A stretch of 16,213 bases of DNA from an uncultured Bacteroidia bacterium (GTDB taxonomy: Bacteria > Bacteroidota > Bacteroidia > Bacteroidales > Prolixibacteraceae), in the NCBI GenBank assembly GCA_903859795.1, contig CAIOOC010000038.1, forward strand, positions 1 to 16,213. Reading direction: 5' to 3'. The notes under the pieces were generated by a model. It saw only the letters and a program-made list of their open reading frames with translations. It made no database searches and was not told the origin of the DNA. A program made the position numbers and the translations under genes. Below are positions 1-7,888 of this stretch, one piece after another; within the stretch, counting starts at the first letter, position 1, and each line of letters begins with the position of its first letter.

Positions 1-1311
1 ACAAATATTGATAACCACAGAGAATGGTCTGTTTTAGTCACCAAAACTACGGATTATATAGCCAGAATATCCGGAAACAGGAGTTTTCCCTGGCGGATTA
101 TGATGATTTCAAATAGTGATAAAGAGTTGATGAACAATGAGCTGGTCTTCCTTCTGGCCCCAGGTCAAAGAGAGGACCTTGATTTTTCATGGGTGAAGAC
201 AGGAATGATAGTCAATGACTGGTGGAACTTATGGTGGGATAAATCTCCCGGATCTTCAGGTGTCCAGGAAGTCATCCTGAGCGGGATAGATTTTAAATCG
301 GGAACAAATCTTAGCACCTATAAATATTTTATTGATTATGCGATAAAAAACAATATCGAGTTTGTCAATATTGATTACGGCTGGTGCGATCCTTACGATT
401 TTTCAAAGATTCACCCGAATCTTGATCTGCCAAAACTGTTAGCCTATTCCAAAGAGAAGAATAAGCGGTTCTTTATGTGGTGCATTGCAAAAACTCTTTA
501 CCACGATCTGGAGAAAAACATGGAGATGTTCGAAAATTGGGGAGTCGCAGGTTTGAAAGTTGACTTCTTCGAACGGGATGATCAGTTAGGTGAACAGGAC
601 TACCATCGGATAGCAGAGAGCGCTGCAAGACATCATCTGCTGATCGAATACCATGGGGCAACTAATCCTGCCGGACTCTCGCGTGCTTTCCCAAACGTAC
701 TTACCTTTGAGGCAGTTTATGGTTCTGAACAGAATATGGGTGGCAATAGAGCGGATCCGCAACATAATGTAACTATCCCTTTTCTTCGTGGAATTGCCGG
801 GCCGTTCGATTATGCACCGGGCGGGATGAATAATGTAAGCAAACCGCATTTCCATCCTTTTAACGGATTTCCCATGACTCTTGGAACTCGTGCTCATCAG
901 ATTGCAATGTTTGTAATTTATTATTCACCTTTGCAATTCATGTGCGATGTTCCGTCAAATTATATCAGGGAGCCTGTTTGTCTTGATTTTATAAAGAATA
1001 TTCCAACGGTATGGGATTTATCCTACCCGCTTGACAGCCGGATTGGAGAGTATGTGGCTGTTGCACATAAAAAAGGGACAGATTGGGTTGTTGGAGCAAT
1101 GACGAACTGGACAGCACGGACCTTGAAAATAAAATGTGACTTTTTGGAGAGTGGTGAGTATGAGGCTGAGATATTTAGGGATGGTATTAACGCCGACATT
1201 AATGGAAATGATTACAAAACAGAACGCATTATGATAAAATCAGGTGAAGAAATATCCTGTGATATGGCTCCCGGAGGTGGTTGGTCGGCAAGATTCAGTC
1301 CCTCAAAATAA
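1..1311 (+). CDS. GH97 alpha-glycosidase (alpha-galactosidase type), 5' end outside window
   Basis: The frame is open from base 1, and the residues before the first internal ATG (R-S-F-P-W-R) already match GH97, so the gene is cut by the window edge and the ATG at 100 is not its start. GH97 enzymes hydrolyse alpha-glucosides or alpha-galactosides, usually in the periplasm of Bacteroidota. Visible here are the end of the N-terminal beta-sandwich, the (beta/alpha)8 barrel from W-W-N-L-W-W onward, and the C-terminal all-beta domain. The barrel strand GLKVDFF has Asp188 (counted from base 1) where retaining GH97 enzymes carry their nucleophile. Inverting SusB-like enzymes have no Asp there, so an alpha-galactosidase-like retaining enzyme is favoured. 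Glu237 in LTFEAVYG is the likely acid/base by position. The sugar transporter begins 23 nt downstream, suggesting co-transcription. Family is certain; substrate is inferred. Confidence 0.93.
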   Translation, partial: TNIDNHREWSVLVTKTTDYIARISGNRSFPWRIMMISNSDKELMNNELVFLLAPGQREDLDFSWVKTGMIVNDWWNLWWDKSPGSSGVQEVILSGIDFKSGTNLSTYKYFIDYAIKNNIEFVNIDYGWCDPYDFSKIHPNLDLPKLLAYSKEKNKRFFMWCIAKTLYHDLEKNMEMFENWGVAGLKVDFFERDDQLGEQDYHRIAESAARHHLLIEYHGATNPAGLSRAFPNVLTFEAVYGSEQNMGGNRADPQHNVTIPFLRGIAGPFDYAPGGMNNVSKPHFHPFNGFPMTLGTRAHQIAMFVIYYSPLQFMCDVPSNYIREPVCLDFIKNIPTVWDLSYPLDSRIGEYVAVAHKKGTDWVVGAMTNWTARTLKIKCDFLESGEYEAEIFRDGINADINGNDYKTERIMIKSGEEISCDMAPGGGWSARFSPSK

Positions 1312-1334
1312 ATAAAGTAACAAATATAAAACCT

Positions 1335-2663
1335 ATGAAAAACAAAGCTAACAACAAAGTATTTATCTGGTCATTAATTGTTGCACTTGGAGGCTTCCTT
1401 TTTGGCTTCGACACGGCGGTAATTTCAGGTGTTGAAAAGCATATTCAGGAACTGTTTCAGCTCACCCCATTCTGGCATGCCTTTGCCATTTCTTCGGCTC
1501 TTGTCGGCACGGTAATTGGTGCCCTGGTATCGGGCGAACCTGCTGACAAATATGGAAGAAAGCCAATACTTTTTTTAATTGCAGGTTTGTATATAGTAAC
1601 TGCAGTTGGAAGTGCCATGGCTGGAAATGTGAGTATGTTTATCATTTTTAGATTTCTTGGAGGAATTGGCGTTGGCGCTTCTTCTGTGGTAGCTCCAACA
1701 TATATAGCAGAGATCTCCCCTGCGAAAATAAGGGGAAGAATGACCGCAATGTTTCAGTTCAATGTCATCTTTGGGATTCTGATCGCCTTTGTTTCCAATT
1801 TTCTCCTTCGTGATTTTGGTTCAGAACCCTGGCGGTGGATGCTGGGAGTTGCCGGAGTTCCAGCGTTTTTGTATTTCTCCTTTTTGTTTATAATTCCTGA
1901 AAGCCCCAGGTACCTTATAAAGATTGGCCAGATCGCAAAGGCTAAAATGATCCTCGAACGAATTGAGATTGCCTCAATCGATGAAGAGATTGAAGATATC
2001 AAACATAGCATGGAAAAATCGTCCAACGGTGATCAGCAGTTATTCTCGCTTAGTTATATCAAACCTATATCCGTAGCATTTCTTGTCGCTATGTTTAATC
2101 AGTTTTCCGGAATCAATGCAATCCTCTATTATGCTCCGCGAATCTTTGAACTAAGTGGACTTTCAAGTGCCGATTCAATGTTTCAGTCAATCATGATAGG
2201 AGTAACAAACGGGATATTTACGATTCTCGGAATGTTTCTGATTGATAGGGTGGGCCGCAAGAAACTTCTGATTACAGGATCTGTCGGCATGTCTGTTTGT
2301 CTGGGATTAATTGCCAAAACCTTTTATACACAGAACTTCTCAGGTTATGGATTACTCTTCCTGCTGCTGGTCTATATCATGTTTTTTGCCTTCTCAACAG
2401 GGGCAGTCATCTGGGTTCTTATTGCCGAAATATTCCCGAATAGCGTAAGAGGGAAGGGACAGTCACTCGGTAGTTTTACCCACTGGTTTTTTGCTGCACT
2501 GATAACATTCCTGTTTCCGATGATCGTTAAATTATCCGATTTCGGAGTTGGACATGCCTTCCTGTTTTTCTCAGTTATGATGATTGTCCAGGCATTTGTT
2601 GTTTGGAAATTTTTCCCTGAGACCAAAGGAAGAACACTCGAAGAGCTGGGAGAGAACCTTTAG
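1335..2663 (+). CDS. MFS sugar:proton symporter (sugar porter family)
   Basis: A 442-residue, 12-helix inner-membrane transporter of the sugar porter family (relatives XylE, GLUT), importing a monosaccharide with a proton. Family signatures are in order: GGFLFGFD in helix 1, with Asp26 at the proton-coupling position; ADKYGRK (70-76) in loop 2-3; PESPRY (188-193) after helix 6; NQFSGIN (255-261) in helix 7, where the usual QQ pair is NQ; and PETKGRTLEEL (428-438) at the C-terminus. I chose ATG 1335 because it puts a short charged N-terminus before helix 1. An in-frame ATG at 1281 would overlap the GH97 gene and add an unlikely extension. It probably takes up galactose, glucose or another sugar released by neighbouring enzymes. 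The specificity cannot be read from sequence. Confidence 0.95.
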   Translation: MKNKANNKVFIWSLIVALGGFLFGFDTAVISGVEKHIQELFQLTPFWHAFAISSALVGTVIGALVSGEPADKYGRKPILFLIAGLYIVTAVGSAMAGNVSMFIIFRFLGGIGVGASSVVAPTYIAEISPAKIRGRMTAMFQFNVIFGILIAFVSNFLLRDFGSEPWRWMLGVAGVPAFLYFSFLFIIPESPRYLIKIGQIAKAKMILERIEIASIDEEIEDIKHSMEKSSNGDQQLFSLSYIKPISVAFLVAMFNQFSGINAILYYAPRIFELSGLSSADSMFQSIMIGVTNGIFTILGMFLIDRVGRKKLLITGSVGMSVCLGLIAKTFYTQNFSGYGLLFLLLVYIMFFAFSTGAVIWVLIAEIFPNSVRGKGQSLGSFTHWFFAALITFLFPMIVKLSDFGVGHAFLFFSVMMIVQAFVVWKFFPETKGRTLEELGENL

Positions 2664-2731
2664 TAAATCACATCAGGAATTTTCCAATATCTTCTGGTTC
2701 TTTAACTTACAATCAGGAGAATTTTTAGGGT

Positions 2732-2759
2732 ATTTTGGTGAATTGATGTTTTGGTGGCA
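2732..2759 (+). repeat. 28-nt direct repeat, copy A
   Basis: This has the form ATTTTGGTG, an 8-nt spacer, then TTTTGGTGGCA. A second copy at 7889-7916 matches at 24 of 28 positions with the same internal spacing, and all mismatches fall in the spacer. Both copies lie shortly after a stop codon in intergenic DNA of this locus (69 nt and 19 nt downstream). They may be remnants of a dispersed intergenic repeat. The function is unknown. Confidence 0.55.
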
Positions 2760-2778
2760 AAAAATAATAGCCACTAAA
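2750..2778 (+). other. Stem-loop after the transporter gene
   Basis: TTTGGTGGC (2750-2758) pairs with GCCACTAAA (2770-2778) over 9 bp with one G-U pair, around an A-rich 11-nt loop. It lies 86 nt past the transporter stop and 69 nt before the next gene. No T-tract follows, so it is not a classical intrinsic terminator; it could act in mRNA processing or stability. The rest of the 184-nt gap shows nothing else I can name. Confidence 0.4.
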
Positions 2779-2847
2779 CCTCCAAAGCTCCAAATATCAC
2801 TCAAATAAATAAACACAGTCTAAACCATTGTCCTAGTTTAATACTTC

Positions 2848-5142
2848 ATGAAAAAAGAGATACAGACAAAAAGGAAATTCAACGGAACTCATTTTCTGGT
2901 TTTAACACTTTTATTCTTTGGATCCTCTGCCAAAGCCCAATGGGACTTTAAAACGGACTATTTCAAAATCCATCTCAACAATAAGGGTTTCATTACCAGC
3001 ATGAAAAATATTACCGTAAATCCCAACCGTGAATTTTGTCTGCCGGATAAACCATCGCCCTTGATGTCTCTTTATGATAGTAAAAGAAAAGTATATTACG
3101 AACCTGTTCACGCTTCCTCAAATAAGGACGATCATACGTTAACACTGAATTATTCAAATGGATCTGTAGCCCTGGTCAGCCTTGTTCCACATAAGAAATA
3201 TTTCAGATTAACACTTAAATCGGTTTCGGCAAGAAATGGGATTGACGATATCCAGTGGGGCTCGTATCATACGAATATTAAGAATATTTTTGGCGAGATC
3301 ATTGGCGTAGCCAGGGATACAAGCGATGCAGTAAATTATGCGATCGGTGTTTTGGCTTTAAATGATATCACTACTGGTGGAACCTCGGAAACGATAGGTG
3401 ATGCTGCCCCTTTCCAATACATTATTCACAGTCCGGATAAGGCTCTCTTCCCGCTTCCATCCCATTTACATGAAGGTCAGGTTTTTCCAATTGGCGGGGA
3501 TGGTATAAGCGATGTCGCTTTCTTTTCACATCCTGAGGCATATTACCGGATATTATATGGAAATGCTGCTTTTGTTGATCAGATGGGAAATATTGTCATC
3601 ACATATCATGCAGCCGACAGACGTGTCAACAGAGATATTCTGTTTTCATTAATTCCTTTTTTACCAACAAATGCACCGAATCATCAGGAAGTTCAGGCAC
3701 TGTCGGGGGTCGATTTTGCCGGATCGTCAGTCGCCTTATGGGGAAGCCCCGATAGCACCGCTCTTCTGGATGTTATTCAAAACATTGTTTTATCTGAAGG
3801 GCTTCCCTACCCAAAAATAAATGGCAAATGGGTAAAAGATCCTGCCCGGTATATTCCGGATGCTTCCACAAAAGGAAACTTATTTGACAGTACTCTGACC
3901 TATATGTCACAATTGGGATTTAAGGCAATTGAACTGGAGGACATCCCTTACTTTAAGGTCGACCGCGGGAACAATGGATTTATTGACGGGAAGAATTTTG
4001 AAAAAAAACCATTTCATTTCTCATCCGGCGATATATCGCACAAGGAATTTACAAGTCAGTCAAATCCCCTTGGCATCCTGATCGGGAGACATACGATTGC
4101 AACATCGCTTGCCCCGGGAACAAAAGATGCAAGTCCAGTACCCAGCGACAGTTTATGTTATCAGCAATTAAAAATTCTCACAAAAGGTATTAGTGCTTCC
4201 GACACCATTATTGAGGTAAACGACCCTATCTATCTGGATGAGACTGCAAGTTGGGAGGGGCATTGTGAGAGCCTGAACATTATTAAGATAGGCAAGGAGC
4301 TGATACATTATTTGGGCGTTTCAAAAACAAAACCCTTTATCCTTAAAAAGGTCAAAAGGGGTTATTGGGAGACAAAAGCGACAAATCATCCGGCCAATGA
4401 TACAATTTATAAATTGCAGGTAACTATAAACTATGGTTACGATGGAGTTATACCAAATATCTATTTACAGGATGCAATTGCGCAATATTATGCTGATGTG
4501 AGCGCTATTAATGGAATCCGCTTTATGGACCTTGACGGGGAAGAATTTCTATTTGACAGTGGTCATGGATATTATTCCGTCAAACGGTTTTTCAGAAAAA
4601 TGTTTGAAAGGGCTACAGCTCATCAGATTCCTTATCTGCGTGTTTCAGGGGCAACACTTTCCGAAGGATCGTGGCATTATCAAAGTATCTGGAATGTAGG
4701 AGGGGGAACAAATATGTATGATCTGAATACCAGGAAATGGGGAAGTTCTACAAGTGAAGGTAAAGATATCAGGGATGTGGCCTGGTCAAATTATTTTCCG
4801 GCAACGTTCGGGGGTAATTTCGGTATAAACTCAACCTCTACAGTAGAGCAATATGAACATATTCAAGCCATTTCGGTAGGTGTTGGTGCGACCTACATCA
4901 TGGAATTAAACCAAAAATCGATCGAAAGTTGTCCGCTAAAATATCAGATATTTAATACAATCAGAACATGGGAAAATGCCCGGGCGGCAAGTGCATTCAC
5001 AAGAACACTAAAAAAACAGCTTGCCAATCCCGCAAATAATTGGACCCTTGTTGAAGTAGACAGGGATACGTGGAAACTGTACCAGAAAATTAATGGCGTG
5101 AAATCTCATCCTGTAATCCTTAAACGGGCAAAAGATTATTAA
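2848..5142 (+). CDS. Secreted putative TIM-barrel carbohydrate-active enzyme with inserted beta domain, family unassigned
   Basis: The 764-residue protein opens with a signal peptide (charged start, hydrophobic core, likely cut AKA|QW near residue 31). Residues about 35-290 look like a beta-sandwich. From about 320 the pattern suggests an alpha/beta barrel, with IELEDIPYF (Glu364, Asp365) and IRFMDLDGEE (558-566; Asp561, Asp563, Glu565, Glu566) as likely acidic active-site strands. Between them, residues about 435-520 form a separate insert reading IGKELIHY...KVKRGYWETKA..H, a small beta motif of the kind seen in phage tail proteins (IG.E.I.Y / RG..GT.A..H). From memory, large uncharacterised secreted proteins of Bacteroidota and Planctomycetes share this barrel-plus-insert layout, with S-F-D-G-x-E at the same place. 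No family number can be assigned by eye. A glycosidase is the best inference from fold and neighbours, not demonstrated. Confidence 0.7.
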   Translation: MKKEIQTKRKFNGTHFLVLTLLFFGSSAKAQWDFKTDYFKIHLNNKGFITSMKNITVNPNREFCLPDKPSPLMSLYDSKRKVYYEPVHASSNKDDHTLTLNYSNGSVALVSLVPHKKYFRLTLKSVSARNGIDDIQWGSYHTNIKNIFGEIIGVARDTSDAVNYAIGVLALNDITTGGTSETIGDAAPFQYIIHSPDKALFPLPSHLHEGQVFPIGGDGISDVAFFSHPEAYYRILYGNAAFVDQMGNIVITYHAADRRVNRDILFSLIPFLPTNAPNHQEVQALSGVDFAGSSVALWGSPDSTALLDVIQNIVLSEGLPYPKINGKWVKDPARYIPDASTKGNLFDSTLTYMSQLGFKAIELEDIPYFKVDRGNNGFIDGKNFEKKPFHFSSGDISHKEFTSQSNPLGILIGRHTIATSLAPGTKDASPVPSDSLCYQQLKILTKGISASDTIIEVNDPIYLDETASWEGHCESLNIIKIGKELIHYLGVSKTKPFILKKVKRGYWETKATNHPANDTIYKLQVTINYGYDGVIPNIYLQDAIAQYYADVSAINGIRFMDLDGEEFLFDSGHGYYSVKRFFRKMFERATAHQIPYLRVSGATLSEGSWHYQSIWNVGGGTNMYDLNTRKWGSSTSEGKDIRDVAWSNYFPATFGGNFGINSTSTVEQYEHIQAISVGVGATYIMELNQKSIESCPLKYQIFNTIRTWENARAASAFTRTLKKQLANPANNWTLVEVDRDTWKLYQKINGVKSHPVILKRAKDY

Positions 5143-5319
5143 GAATCTAAGAAACTGTTTAAATATTACATTTTTCCCTGGGTTGTATTCTGGTTTCTAC
5201 CTATATCAATTCCCTGTCGGGATTGAGAAAACACTTCATAAACAGAATAGACCGACTATTGCGGGAAATTGTGCGGTCAGGCACTATCGGTTGGTAAAAA
5301 GACGGTTGCTCGTTTTCGT

Positions 5320-5337
5320 TCGTCCCGTCCGGGACGA
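5320..5337. repeat. Perfect 7-bp GC-rich hairpin
   Basis: TCGTCCC and GGGACGA are perfectly complementary around the 4-nt loop GTCC. It lies in the middle of the non-coding stretch, well away from either flanking gene, and has no T-tract. It is probably part of a REP-like element and not a terminator. Confidence 0.45.
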
Positions 5338-5544
5338 TCCTTCACCCCTTTGTTCCCTATTCTACCGACCGCTAATCCCTTGCAGGATTGAAAATCAAAA
5401 CTTAAGCAGTTTCTTCGTGTATATAGGCGAATTATTCAATGCGCGACGAAGCAATCTATGCAATTGGTAAAATATAATGTACTATTTTTATAAATCAGAT
5501 TTTCAACTTTTCGACTGCAATCTGAAGGAGTGCAGGACCTTACG

Positions 5545-5580
5545 CCCCTCCCTTGAGAGGTTGGGTGAGGTCAAAAGGGG
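5545..5580. repeat. C-rich/G-rich intergenic repeat remnant
   Basis: The stretch starts CCCCTCCCTTGAGAGG, runs through GGTTGGGTGAGGTC and ends AAAAGGGG, allowing CCCC/GGGG and CCTC/GAGG pairing. It resembles the pyrimidine/purine-rich hairpin repeats that are frequent between Bacteroidota genes (recalled, not searched). It ends 38 nt before the start of the lipoprotein gene, so it may lie in that gene's leader if transcription begins upstream. Confidence 0.4.
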
Positions 5581-5618
5581 ATATAACTAATTATTACAAT
5601 ACTTTATTCTTAATACTT

Positions 5619-6593
5619 ATGAAACCAAGGACTATCTTAAACGTGATTATTTTATTAAGCTCATTTAATTTTCTGGCCTGTTCATCAGTGCAGCCGCCAA
5701 CAGATCCGCAAGGCAGGCCACTGATTGAAAAGATCGGAACAATTGACTGCGACCTTGTGGAGACTACACCTGTTGTTTTTAAAGACAAGGTTTACCGGTT
5801 CGAATATGTGAGGGCAGGTTATTGGAATAATCATACCGGGGATTCATACTTCCGGTTTGTTGACCATCAAACAGGAAAGCCGACCAGTTCTTTTGCTAAA
5901 GGATTCGAATTCGGAAGCGCTTATGTTCTGAATGATACAGCCTATGTAACAGCAGTGGACCATGGCGACGGTGAAAGGGTTTACATTTTTAAATCGAACG
6001 ATCTTCAAAACTGGGATCAGTGGATGGCATTTGATATTCCCGGATTTGGGATATTCAATACCTCGATGATCAAAGCCGGGAGCAACTTTGTATTGATGTT
6101 TGAAGTGGGAAAACCTGAAATAGAGGCCGGAGAACGTTTTACAGCCCGTTTTGCAACCTCTCCGGATTTAAAAAAATGGGAGATTCTGTCACGGGATCAC
6201 AACTATGCAATGGACAGATATACCGCTCCTCACTGCTTACGCTACGTCGACGGCTATTATTACGATTTCTATCTTGAAGCATTTCAAGGTTACGAAGCCA
6301 GGGTGGTACGCTCAAAGGATTTGATTCACTGGGAACCAAGTCCGTTAAATCCGGTTCTTAAAGCCTCACCTGTTGACAGGCAGCTTGCAACCAGGGATTT
6401 GCCGGAGATCCTTAGACAAAAAATTGCAACTGCCGAAAATTGCAACAATTCAGATATTGATTTCTGTGAATATAAAGGAAAGCTGATTATCAATTATTCA
6501 TGGGGCAACCAGCGGGGGAAGGAATTTCTTGGTGAAGCTGTTTATCACGGGACCCAGGAACAATTTCTTAAGGGATGGTTTCCAGACAGGTAA
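5619..6593 (+). CDS. Beta-propeller lipoprotein, GH43/GH32/GH117-like fold
   Basis: 324 residues. The start ATG at 5619 gives a clean lipoprotein signal peptide ending FNFLAC, with Cys21 as the lipidated residue. An in-frame ATG at 5553 would place 22 odd residues in front and falls inside a repeat, so I rejected it. The mature part has repeating blades typical of five-bladed propeller glycosidases: ETTPVVFKDKVYRFEY, a second blade near GSAYVLNDTAYVTA, SNDLQNW and SPDLKKW turns, YVDGYYYDFYLEAF, and SKDLIHWEPS. The last conserved strand is NNSDIDFCEYKGKLIINYSW (277-296). The N-N-S-D-I-D-F-C-E motif looks like a family signature of unclassified secreted propellers. It is probably surface- or periplasm-anchored and acts on a glycan; no GH family can be fixed by eye. 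The next gene starts 29 nt downstream, suggesting one transcript. Confidence 0.75.
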   Translation: MKPRTILNVIILLSSFNFLACSSVQPPTDPQGRPLIEKIGTIDCDLVETTPVVFKDKVYRFEYVRAGYWNNHTGDSYFRFVDHQTGKPTSSFAKGFEFGSAYVLNDTAYVTAVDHGDGERVYIFKSNDLQNWDQWMAFDIPGFGIFNTSMIKAGSNFVLMFEVGKPEIEAGERFTARFATSPDLKKWEILSRDHNYAMDRYTAPHCLRYVDGYYYDFYLEAFQGYEARVVRSKDLIHWEPSPLNPVLKASPVDRQLATRDLPEILRQKIATAENCNNSDIDFCEYKGKLIINYSWGNQRGKEFLGEAVYHGTQEQFLKGWFPDR

Positions 6594-6622
6594 AAAAATA
6601 ACAAATCTTAGTTTATTTTAAA

Positions 6623-7870
6623 ATGAGAAACCACACCCATAGTTTCAGCATCATTCTGATTCTTATTATTCTTAGTGCGCTTCAGATTGAAAACTTATTC
6701 GCCCTAAATCCGGGAAGTGGCAGGCAAGAAAGTGTTTCAAACGATAATTTGCCGGTTTTCCGGAAAGTAAAAGATGTTATCATCTATAAGGATTCACTTT
6801 TCTATTCAGCATTTCCCTCTGTTGTCAAACGCCCCAAAGGCGAGTTCCTGGTTGCTTTCCGCAGGGCACCCGACCGCCGGTTGTTTGGCGAAGAAGGCAT
6901 CTCCCATACCGATCCGAACAGCTATCTGGTGATGGTGCGTTCCGCTGACGGCGAACAGTGGACAAAAGAACCTGAATTAATTTTCTCCCATCCTTTTGGG
7001 GGTTCCCAGGACCCTTGTCTTTCACAACTTCGGGATGGAACATTGATTTGCTCAAGTTATATATGGGGGCTTATCCGCCCCGATGCAGACAGTGTTCTGA
7101 ACAGAAAGATAACTATACTGAGATATAAAAAGAGCAATCACTCGCAGGCATATACTTTCCTTGGAGGATATCTTATGCGCTCTGTGGATGGCGGCGGAAA
7201 ATGGCTCGGACCAATTTACCCTCTGCATGTTCCCGTTGATAACCAGGTTAATGTTTGGGGAAAACCCTTGCCAGCTTATAATCGCGGCGCCTTATGTGAG
7301 GGGCGCAATGGCAGGATATACTGGGTAGTTGCATCAAATAGCGCCGATGCTCCTGCCAAAACACAGACGCATTTGCTGATTTCCGATGACAAAGGTTTAA
7401 CCTGGCAATATTCATGTTCAGTCGCTTCGGATCAAAAGATCTCCTTCGATGAAACCTCAGTCTATGAGACGCCAAAAGGCGACCTGGTTGCCTTTCTTCG
7501 TACTGCCAATATGCCTGGTGACCTTTCATGCATTGCCCGATCGACTGATGGTGGAAAATCATTTACCTGGCAGAGTATGGGATTTTACGGACACCCTTTG
7601 CATGCACTTAAACTACCAGACAACCGCGTTTTGCTGACTTATGGATACAGGCATAAGCCCTTTGGCATTCGAGGAAGGATATTGAATGCTGAATGTACCG
7701 ATTTTGCCACTGCCCATGAATTTATCATCCGCGATGATGGCGGGGGTGGTGACCTTGGTTACTGCTGGTCTGCAATAATTGGTGAAAACCGTGTCCTTGT
7801 CGTTTATTATTTCAATGATAACAACAAAGTTCGCTATATTGCGGGTAGTATATTGGAGTATACCAATTAG
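6623..7870 (+). CDS. Secreted sialidase-superfamily (Asp-box/BNR) protein, atypical first-blade motif
   Basis: 415 residues with an N-terminal signal peptide (hydrophobic 9-23, probable cut LFA|LN). The fold is a six-bladed propeller judged from four Asp-boxes: SADGEQW (107-113), SVDGGGKW (187-194), SDDKGLTW (254-261) and STDGGKSFTW (307-316). The C-terminal DLGYCWSAII and VLVVYYFN strands also fit sialidase-like families. True neuraminidases carry a R-I-P motif whose Arg binds the carboxylate. Here the equivalent site reads S-A-F-P (62-65), so sialic acid is not a safe substrate. Arg-rich strands (VAFRRAPDRR; YGYRHKPFGIRGR) could bind another acidic sugar. It starts 29 nt after the propeller lipoprotein and is probably co-transcribed. 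Alternatives include rhamnosyl-glucuronate-acting or other BNR-fold enzymes. Confidence 0.8.
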   Translation: MRNHTHSFSIILILIILSALQIENLFALNPGSGRQESVSNDNLPVFRKVKDVIIYKDSLFYSAFPSVVKRPKGEFLVAFRRAPDRRLFGEEGISHTDPNSYLVMVRSADGEQWTKEPELIFSHPFGGSQDPCLSQLRDGTLICSSYIWGLIRPDADSVLNRKITILRYKKSNHSQAYTFLGGYLMRSVDGGGKWLGPIYPLHVPVDNQVNVWGKPLPAYNRGALCEGRNGRIYWVVASNSADAPAKTQTHLLISDDKGLTWQYSCSVASDQKISFDETSVYETPKGDLVAFLRTANMPGDLSCIARSTDGGKSFTWQSMGFYGHPLHALKLPDNRVLLTYGYRHKPFGIRGRILNAECTDFATAHEFIIRDDGGGGDLGYCWSAIIGENRVLVVYYFNDNNKVRYIAGSILEYTN

Positions 7871-7888
7871 GAGACTGTTTTTGGTGCC

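Larger units (their letters stand above)
5143..5618. other. 476-nt non-coding, hairpin-rich intergenic region
   Basis: No convincing gene is present. It contains a small hairpin at 5208-5224 (6 bp with one G-U, followed by GGATTGA-type sequence), a 7-bp hairpin at 5320-5337, a related small hairpin at 5374-5389 (AATCC/GGATT), long-range complementary arms AGAATAG/CTATTCT (5244-5250, 5358-5364) and GCGGTC/GACCGC (5273-5278, 5367-5372), a 7-bp inverted pair TCAGATT/AATCTGA (5495-5501, 5519-5525), and a C-rich/G-rich stretch at 5545-5580. GCGACGAAGCAATC near 5442-5455 resembles the core of palindromic repeats widespread in Bacteroidota intergenic DNA. The simplest reading is several decayed interspersed repeats lying between two genes of the locus. 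Confidence 0.6.

Noticed and set aside
1281..1334. Longer N-terminus for the MFS transporter starting at ATG 1281
   Set aside because: It would overlap the GH97 gene and add 18 residues that sugar porters do not have; ATG 1335 gives the expected short start before helix 1.
2584..2808. 74-codon + strand frame overlapping the transporter 3' end
   Set aside because: It overlaps the conserved PETKGRTLEEL coding segment in another frame and then runs into repeat sequence.
5374..5400. CRISPR-like sequence (CCTTGCAGGATTGAAAATC)
   Set aside because: The end resembles the ATTGAAA of many CRISPR repeats, but there is no regularly spaced array, only one loosely similar hairpin at 5208-5224.
5183..5470. 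Open frame of 95 codons on the + strand in the 5143-5618 gap
   Set aside because: It runs across several hairpins and repeat remnants, the peptide has no domain-like pattern, and it has no leader like those of its neighbours. Best treated as non-coding.
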